Below, one piece after another: positions 60,201 to 64,000 of a stretch of DNA of 64,000 bases (its first letter is position 1; each line of letters opens with the position of its first letter). The stretch comes from Shewanella algae (GTDB taxonomy: Bacteria > Pseudomonadota > Gammaproteobacteria > Enterobacterales > Shewanellaceae): the NCBI RefSeq assembly GCF_009183365.2, contig NZ_CP068230.1:4679001-4743000 (forward strand), given 5' to 3'. The notes beneath the pieces are model-generated. The model had not been told where the DNA came from, searched no databases, and was given only the letters and a program-made list of their open reading frames with translations. Made by a program: the position numbers and the translations under genes.

Positions 60201-60308
60201 ATTCAAAGACCGCTGGCAATCGTGGTCATAGGCGGGCTGATCACCTCCACTATCACCACCCTCTATTTGTTGCCACTGCTGTATCAAACCCTGGAGAAAC
60301 GCCAATGA
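57255..60308 (+). CDS. RND efflux pump, heavy-metal (HME) subclass
   Basis: 1017 residues, normal for CzcA/CusA (1040-1060). N-terminal FSLTQRLFTLITALLLCGAGAYSWLGLPLDAFPDISPTQVKI is the HME start (the DAFPDISPTQV motif is diagnostic). TM4 shows SLGGLVIAIGMLVDSSVVVVENMVN, with a single Asp where CzcA has DFGxxxDG. Twelve helices and two large periplasmic loops are visible. The C-terminal GVAVLNGVVMVSYYEQSRH and PLAIVVIGGLITSTITTLYLLPLLY close the second half. It exports divalent or monovalent metals or other cations from the periplasm using proton motive force. The metal is not decidable by eye. Confidence 0.93.
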   Translation: MLSAIIRFSLTQRLFTLITALLLCGAGAYSWLGLPLDAFPDISPTQVKIILKAPGMTAEEIEAQVTVPVETELLGIPKQAILRSTSKYAITDITLDFNEGTDIYWARQQVSERLAAVWDKLPADLEGGVAPMSTPLSEIFMFSLENPSLSLLERRQLLEWEIRPLLRTVPGVADVNILGGFAKTLQITPDPVALAQAGISQEELIARIESNNSNTGAGRITLGTDNLTVRTEGRIDSLEALQQLVIATNQGGSYRLQDLARVEIGHLSRYGAVTRNGEETTEALIVGLKDANTDQVIKLVREKLAQIEKTLPPGSQLNVFYDRANLIGTAIGTISDALFEAVVLVILLLALFLGNLRAALVVSLSLPLAALATFMLMRYFNLSANLMSLGGLVIAIGMLVDSSVVVVENMVNQIAGGKRLPRLHLIYRATKDVAVPVVSGTLIVIIVFSPLLTLSGLEGKLFTPVAITIVFAMLSALALSLTVIPVLASYLVNEKAANEPKAIGWLKARYLLSLQWVLQHGKAFCATALVALVLSLGLFTQVGKTFMPTLDEGDIILQLEKSPSISLQASLALDTQIEQHLLATVPEIRQLVARTGADELGLDPMGLNETDVFMELKPVEEWRFASKEALIDAIRTEVLKFPGINFNFTQPIQMRVSEMLTGSIGDVAIKIFGEDLETLSRLASETAHLTSATRGSQDVKTAMTEGSPFINLRLKEGLARSYNMSADEFGRYLKSQLEGLAITEIIQGKKRTPVLIAQAADGINSLPQLEQRLLVMPDASLRPLGELAQISYREGPILIEREQGNRFAVVTTNVSGRDIVGFVEELQGKLASELSLPSGYSLNFGGEFENQQRATRNLLLVVPVALMLINLILFTTFGNISKALLILANVPFAMMGGIFSLFISGEYLSVPASVGFIALLGVAVLNGVVMVSYYEQSRHLFASLSERVEQGAARRLRPILMTATTAMFGLIPLAFATGPGAEIQRPLAIVVIGGLITSTITTLYLLPLLYQTLEKRQ

Positions 60309-60610
60309 AACAACTCTTGGTGCTGATAGTGCAGCACAATCTAAAAGACGATGTGGTCGACACCCTGATGTCGCTGGACTACCTATCAGGCTTCAGCCTG
60401 ATCAATATCTGTGGCTTCAGCCGCGAGCACAGCCACTTCAATCTCAAGGAACAGGTGGAAGGTTATCGGGAATTCTACAAGTTTGAGGTGATGCACCCGC
60501 AAGAGTCACAGCAGGCGCTGCTGCAAACCCTGGCGGAGGTCTGCCGCCACAACCCCTGCCGCTATTGGATAGTACCGATAGCGACAGACGGCGTGCTGGG
60601 TCAGGACTGA
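60305..60610 (+). CDS. DUF3240 (PII-like) protein of the efflux operon
   Basis: 101 residues, start overlapping the pump stop (ATGA). QLLVLIVQHNLKDDVVDTLMSLDYLSGFSLINICGFSREHSHFNLKEQVEGY and FKFEVM is the DUF3240 pattern, a PII/CutA-like ferredoxin fold. Members are typically the last gene of heavy-metal RND operons and may bind metal or sense efflux state in the cytoplasm; the function is not proven. Cys at about residues 36 and 79, and several His, are potential metal ligands. Confidence 0.88.
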   Translation: MKQLLVLIVQHNLKDDVVDTLMSLDYLSGFSLINICGFSREHSHFNLKEQVEGYREFYKFEVMHPQESQQALLQTLAEVCRHNPCRYWIVPIATDGVLGQD

Positions 60611-61218
60611 CGGGGTTTGAGCCAATACTGGCCGGCGATGGCCAACAGGCAATAGCCGAGGAAGAACCAAAAGCCCGACTCCAGGCTGGCGTGGGTGTGA
60701 ACCAAATCCCCCATGCCGGCCGAGGCGTTGCCGGCCATATAAGTGATGATAAGCGCCACCACAAATACGTCGGCCATGGACCATTTGGCAATGGCCGCGG
60801 TAATACTGTCGATGATCTGCCGCACCTTACTGGACAGCGGCGCCTGAGCCAGCAGCATCAGCCCCAGCTTGCAGGCCGGCACTATCACGGAAAACAGCAT
60901 CACCAGCGCCGCCACCAGGGTATTGCCGTGTTGATGCAGCTCGGTCACTGTACCCCAGATACTGCGGGTCTTGTTGAACACCTCCATTTCACCTTGAAGA
61001 TTGTTCAGCCCCAGCATACCGCTGATCATCGCCAGCATTCCCCTGGCACTGTCGCGTCCGGAACCATCACTGACGGCTTCGGCAATCATGTCCAACCCGG
61101 CTTCGGTCAGCTCGGCCTTTTCCACCGTGCCGCTGACACTCAAAATAGGTTGAGTCACCCCGGGGATCAGCAAGGCCAGCGACAATAACAGGGTCATGAT
61201 AGGTAAAATTCGGCGCAT
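60601..61218 (-). CDS. single-domain PqiA-like membrane protein
   Basis: 205 residues from ATG 61218 (GGAG eight bases upstream). MRRILPIMTLLLSLALLIPGVTQPIL is TM1 with the family's P-G-V feature. HGNTLVAALVMLFSVIVPACKL and SITAAIAKWSMADVFVVALIITYMAGNASAGMG match the PqiA core (KWSMxDVFVVALxxxY). E. coli PqiA has two such domains plus cysteine motifs; here only one domain and no CxxC are seen. PqiA works with PqiB/PqiC in envelope lipid transport; those partners are not beside it. The tail overlaps the DUF3240 gene by 10 bases. Confidence 0.82.
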   Translation of the reverse strand: MRRILPIMTLLLSLALLIPGVTQPILSVSGTVEKAELTEAGLDMIAEAVSDGSGRDSARGMLAMISGMLGLNNLQGEMEVFNKTRSIWGTVTELHQHGNTLVAALVMLFSVIVPACKLGLMLLAQAPLSSKVRQIIDSITAAIAKWSMADVFVVALIITYMAGNASAGMGDLVHTHASLESGFWFFLGYCLLAIAGQYWLKPRQS

Positions 61219-61239
61219 CGGGGTCACTCCACAAACTCA

Positions 61240-61266
61240 ACAAAAAGGCCCACCACTCGGTGGGCC
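61240..61266 (-). terminator. terminator of the HD-GYP gene
   Basis: On the minus strand ggcccacc gagt ggtgggcc followed by tttttg. It lies 27 bases after the HD-GYP stop and just before the PqiA-like gene start, so the two are separate units. Confidence 0.85.
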
Positions 61267-61293
61267 CAACAGTTTACCCAGTTTACCGCCAGA

Positions 61294-62475
61294 TCAATAG
61301 AAGGGCTTGGGGTCGACATCCAAAGAGCTGGGCGATACACCTCTGTCTATGTTGAGATCAGACTTTTGCAGATCCACCATGGTCACATCGGTATATCGCT
61401 TAAACTTCAATGAATAGAAGCATTTGACTATGGGGTGCAACACGTCCCTGTCTTTGGATTCCCAGACTATGCCCACTCGGCCATCGGACAGTTGCACCAA
61501 TGAACCGACCGGATAGACACCGATACAACGGATGAATTCGTACACCAGGCTCTCATCCAGATGAAAGGGCGTCAGACTGAGCAGAATCTTAAAGGCGGCT
61601 GCCGGGCTCATCGCCTCTTTATAGCAGCGGGTGGCGGTAAGGGCATCATAGATATCCACGATACAGCTCATACGCCCATGCAGCGGCAATGCATCTCCTT
61701 TCAGGCCCCTCGGGTAACCACGGCCGTCGAGTTTTTCATGGTGCATCAGACACACATCCTTGCTCACTTGAGACAAGCCCTTGGCCTGTTCCATGATCTC
61801 GATGGCGTAGGCCTGATGCAGCTTCATGTGCTCAAACTCTTCCGGCGTCAGCTTGCCCGGCTTGTGCAGTATCTTGTTATCCACTTTGATCTTGCCGATG
61901 TCGTGGAGAATACCGCCGATGGCCAGCTGTCTGAGCATCTCGCGATCTAGCTTGAGATACTTACCGAAGGTGATCAGCAGGAAGGCAACATTGACCGAAT
62001 GTTCCAGCAGGTAGGCATCTTTGGATCTCAACGCGGAAACGCACTTCATCGCATCCGAGTCGAGCATCACCGACTCGATCATATTGTCTGCCAGTGCCGC
62101 AAAAGGCTCGACTTCTATTGCCTTGCCTTCGAAGGTTTCACTGAGGACTTTGCGCACTAAGCCCTTGGCTTCTGTCAGTAGCTGTTTGGCCTGACCTATT
62201 GCCAATTGATGGTTCACCGAGGTTTTACGGGGATGGTGATTGAAGGCGGGGCGTTGTTTTTTCAGGCCACAGTTGTCGCTGGAACGCTCCACATCGACCC
62301 AGACAAAGCGAATGCCGCTGTTGCTGAGTTTAGTGATTGCCTGGCGGCTCCTGATCTGGCCGGCATTGGCGACGGCCAATTGGCCGTTGTTCTCAATGGC
62401 CGAGACATACATGCCTATCCCCAATTGAGTGACGGGCAACTTCAAAAGGGCTGCTGTCGATACCACATCGGTCAT
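61294..62475 (-). CDS. HD-GYP c-di-GMP phosphodiesterase
   Basis: 393 residues. An N-terminal DUF3391-type segment (LPVTQLGIGMYVSAIENN, about residues 12-130) precedes the HD-GYP domain: LLEHSVNVAFLLITFGKYL, ILHDIGKIKVDNKILHKPGKL, HMKLHQAYAIEIMEQA, and the GYP signature LMHHEKLDGRGYPRGLKGDAL. The HD, HDIGK and HHExxDGxGYP residues are intact, so c-di-GMP hydrolysis to pGpG/GMP is expected. The tail is polar and short. It faces a GGDEF-EAL enzyme 37 kb away, with no direct link. Confidence 0.93.
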   Translation of the reverse strand: MTDVVSTAALLKLPVTQLGIGMYVSAIENNGQLAVANAGQIRSRQAITKLSNSGIRFVWVDVERSSDNCGLKKQRPAFNHHPRKTSVNHQLAIGQAKQLLTEAKGLVRKVLSETFEGKAIEVEPFAALADNMIESVMLDSDAMKCVSALRSKDAYLLEHSVNVAFLLITFGKYLKLDREMLRQLAIGGILHDIGKIKVDNKILHKPGKLTPEEFEHMKLHQAYAIEIMEQAKGLSQVSKDVCLMHHEKLDGRGYPRGLKGDALPLHGRMSCIVDIYDALTATRCYKEAMSPAAAFKILLSLTPFHLDESLVYEFIRCIGVYPVGSLVQLSDGRVGIVWESKDRDVLHPIVKCFYSLKFKRYTDVTMVDLQKSDLNIDRGVSPSSLDVDPKPFY

Positions 62476-62636
62476 TCTTTCACTCCGGCAAATGCTTTTG
62501 GCCTCAATCCGAAAAACGTTTGCCAGGGGTTAACGACTCTCCAACAAATGTCACTCGGCTCTGCCTTATTCTAGAAGCCAAAGCCGGAAATGCCTATGCA
62601 TCCTAGGGGGTAAAATTTGTCTTTATGATGCCAATC

Positions 62637-62852
62637 TCATTCAGATATTGGGCCAAGACATTGAAAGCCTTCACTCAACCAGCGGCGATACTGGCAGTTG
62701 TAACAGGAGCGAGTGACATCATCTATCTGTTCATCTTCGTCATCTTCGGCAAAACAAACACACTGGCCGGCCACCTCTCGGGCGGCCTGCAGATTGCTGC
62801 TGCCACCGAGAAACAAGCGTTTGCCCTGCTTTAGTTCAAACCATTGCTGCAT
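62637..62852 (-). CDS. Cys-rich 71-residue protein of the TiaS-like operon
   Basis: 71 residues; AAGGAG lies seven bases before the ATG, which directly follows the TGA of the TiaS-like gene (TGAATG). MQQWFELKQGKRLFLGGSSN then QCVCFAEDDEDEQIDDVTRSCYNCQYRRWL and GFQCLG: five cysteines, spaced CxC, CxxC and a lone C, with an acidic run between. It could bind zinc or an Fe-S cluster, but this is only a pattern. Coupled translation with the TiaS-like protein suggests a joint role. Confidence 0.72.
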   Translation of the reverse strand: MQQWFELKQGKRLFLGGSSNLQAAREVAGQCVCFAEDDEDEQIDDVTRSCYNCQYRRWLSEGFQCLGPISE

Positions 62853-63584
62853 TCAGAACTCCTTCAGCTGCTGTTTGCCGGCATTGTGCCACTCGGCGCC
62901 ACGTTTGCTGACCAGGAGGGCAAACTTATGCTCGGCCCACACCGCTTTGACCTTGCCGCCGAGCCAGACAGTGTCGGTTTCCTGCAACCACTCACCATCT
63001 GTGGTCAATACGCCATCCAGCTCAGAGCGATTTAGTATGTCGGCAACGCTGAAGGGCGCCGCTTCATCTGTCTGGCCAAATTTCAGTTGGCCTTTCACCC
63101 GGCCATCATTCCCTGTGAGCCTGAGCCCTAGGCCCGCCAGCGCGCCGATAACACCCTGCCCCGTGCCACCGTGCTCGCTGAGACTGATACCCAAGTGTTC
63201 GGCCAAGCCGTAGGCTTGCTCCTTGGTCTTGACCTCTTGCTTGGCCTCACGGCCAAAAGCCATCAGTGCGTCCTGGCCGCTGAAATCGGCCAGAGACAAG
63301 AGCGCCAACCCAGGGTCGGCGGCGCTGGCTGATTCCCTGAGAAGATGAGCTATAGCCACCTCACGTATCGCCTCCAAGGTAAGCTCGCCACGATAACCAA
63401 AGCACATGGCACTATTGTGGGAAGTGTAAGGAATGTCCGGATGCACATAGAGCTGATGCCGGGTCACCAGGGAGGTTTGCCCGCCTTGCTGGGTCAACAA
63501 TTCAGCAATCTCGGAAGCGATCTCGCCGGTGCCTTTGGTGCCAATATCATCGGTATCGTCTATACAAATCAGCCAATCTTTCAT
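62853..63584 (-). CDS. TiaS-like protein (archaeal tRNA-Ile2 agmatinylcytidine synthetase fold) in a bacterium
   Basis: 243 residues from ATG 63584 (AAGG seven bases upstream). The N-terminal WLICIDDTDDIGTKGTGEIA and RHQLYVHPDIPYTSHNSAMCF match the TiaS pattern (GIDDTDS..., then LNPNIPWKTRGNAAV). Later SEHGGTGQGVIGALAGLGLRL matches the TiaS GxGRGLIGALAAIGA block. The archaeal OB-fold and zinc ribbon are absent, so only the catalytic-type core is present. Bacteria make lysidine with TilS instead of agmatidine, so this must do something else. Operon partners are a membrane protein and a Cys-rich peptide. COG1571-like; function unknown. Confidence 0.7.
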   Translation of the reverse strand: MKDWLICIDDTDDIGTKGTGEIASEIAELLTQQGGQTSLVTRHQLYVHPDIPYTSHNSAMCFGYRGELTLEAIREVAIAHLLRESASAADPGLALLSLADFSGQDALMAFGREAKQEVKTKEQAYGLAEHLGISLSEHGGTGQGVIGALAGLGLRLTGNDGRVKGQLKFGQTDEAAPFSVADILNRSELDGVLTTDGEWLQETDTVWLGGKVKAVWAEHKFALLVSKRGAEWHNAGKQQLKEF

Positions 63585-63597
63585 CAATAAACCTTAA

Positions 63598-64000
63598 TCA
63601 ATCTGTCTGGGTATCTTTGTGGAGGAGATCGTGAGCCTTGAGGCGTCTCAAAACGGGGGGCACCAGCAGGGCCCCGACTATGGCAAAGGCTCCACCTTGT
63701 AAACACTTGAGACCAAAGCGCACCAAGGCCACCTGTTCACTCATGCCCACCAGCAAATCCTCTACCAGCCCTTTAGCGGCCCAGGCGATACAGCCCACCA
63801 ATGCCAGGGCGATGAAACGCCAGCGCAAATTGAAAGCATTGGCCAGCAGCAGAAGCGCCAGGTCCATCGACACAGCCGGAACCACGAATTTGAGCAGAAT
63901 AAGCGGGCCGCCTTTGCCCACGCCCAAGGTCATGGCAACCACTCCGGCCAAGGCGCCGCAAGCTGTCATGGCGCCCATGCGTCCGACAATGCCGTAACAG
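63598..64000 (-). CDS. integral membrane protein, partial (gene enters from right edge)
   Basis: The frame is open to the right edge; about 134 residues to the C-terminus are seen. At least three hydrophobic segments (TACGALAGVVAMTLGVGKGG, LILLKFVVPAVSMDLALLLLANAF, FIALALVGCIAWAAKG, GGAFAIVGALLVPPVL) with a charged tail RRLKAHDLLHKDTQTD. The pattern of Gly-rich helices and the GPLILLKFVVPAVSMD block are reminiscent of ECF S-components or small substrate transporters, but I do not recognise a family. It ends 13 bases before the TiaS-like gene and is likely its operon partner. Confidence 0.6.
   Translation of the reverse strand, partial: CYGIVGRMGAMTACGALAGVVAMTLGVGKGGPLILLKFVVPAVSMDLALLLLANAFNLRWRFIALALVGCIAWAAKGLVEDLLVGMSEQVALVRFGLKCLQGGAFAIVGALLVPPVLRRLKAHDLLHKDTQTD

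Noticed and set aside
1..64000. tRNA, rRNA, CRISPR array or insertion sequence
   Set aside because: No cloverleaf-like block ending in CCA, no repeat-spacer array and no transposase-like protein were seen by reading; a dedicated tRNA/CRISPR scan was not possible.

Overview
The window reads as a chromosomal segment of a gammaproteobacterium, most likely Shewanella or a close relative. Supporting this are an orphan MSHA-type pilin, a ScfR/DUF3612-type regulator, a DUF3240 gene closing an RND operon, the IrgA/IrgB-like pair, and E. coli/Vibrio-like versions of YqhD, RibB, FtnA, MoeA/MoeB and ModABC. The assignment rests on recognised families; no search was run. Genes are densely packed with many ATGA/TAATG overlaps. 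I see no rRNA, tRNA, CRISPR array, insertion sequence or prophage. The one stretch with a clearly different, more AT-rich composition is about 8.7-10.0 kb, which holds a lone HsdR-N nuclease-like gene.

Layout. 0-4.4 kb: end of an MFS transporter, two GNAT acetyltransferases with a patatin lipase, two small proteins and a LysR regulator. 4.4-6.5 kb: a Fur-box-preceded TonB-dependent receptor, divergent from the LysR gene as in irgA/irgB. 6.6-13.8 kb: Sel1-repeat protein, periplasmic protein, HsdR-N protein, MSHA-like pilin, a yqhC/yqhD-like pair and a methyltransferase. 13.8-17.2 kb: second methyltransferase divergent from a response regulator-histidine kinase-PAP2 phosphatase operon. 17.5-21.1 kb: yhbQ and a lipoprotein oligopeptidase, then a long hairpin, an FMN riboswitch and ribB. 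21.3-29.3 kb: NIT-HAMP-PAS-GGDEF-EAL protein, ftnA, moeA-moeB and a metallophosphoesterase lipoprotein. 29.5-36.8 kb: Bax1-I family membrane protein, secreted proteins, a VOC protein, a doubly frameshifted small gene, then a tightly overlapping run (esterase, unknown, GNAT, helix-hairpin-helix, M23), LysR and azoreductase. 36.8-40.7 kb: Pmp3 peptide, pseudouridine synthase, and a ygiW-PepSY-response regulator-kinase operon.

40.8-45.9 kb is a minus-strand molybdenum superoperon, moaA-(moaB remnant)-moaC-moaD-moaE-modA-modB-modC. It is preceded by a well-conserved molybdenum cofactor riboswitch that contains the moaA ribosome binding site, so cofactor synthesis and molybdate uptake should share one feedback signal. 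moaB survives only as an in-frame, internally deleted 62-codon reading frame. With moeA-moeB at 25.4-27.4 kb, most of the cofactor pathway is in this window.

46-54 kb: ETF-ubiquinone oxidoreductase, a chemoreceptor, and a DUF3612/ScfR-like regulator whose start is overlapped by three direct repeats at exact 14-bp spacing; the divergent gene looks like a free-standing piece of malate synthase G. Then a YeiH-like transporter. 54.4-60.6 kb: membrane-anchored LuxR regulator divergent from a complete heavy-metal-type RND efflux operon (outer-membrane factor, adaptor, pump, DUF3240). 60.6-64 kb: single-domain PqiA, HD-GYP phosphodiesterase, and an operon entering from the right edge (membrane protein, TiaS-like protein, Cys-rich small protein). 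The TiaS-like operon, the moaB remnant and the DUF3612/malate-synthase-fragment locus are the best candidates for something undescribed.
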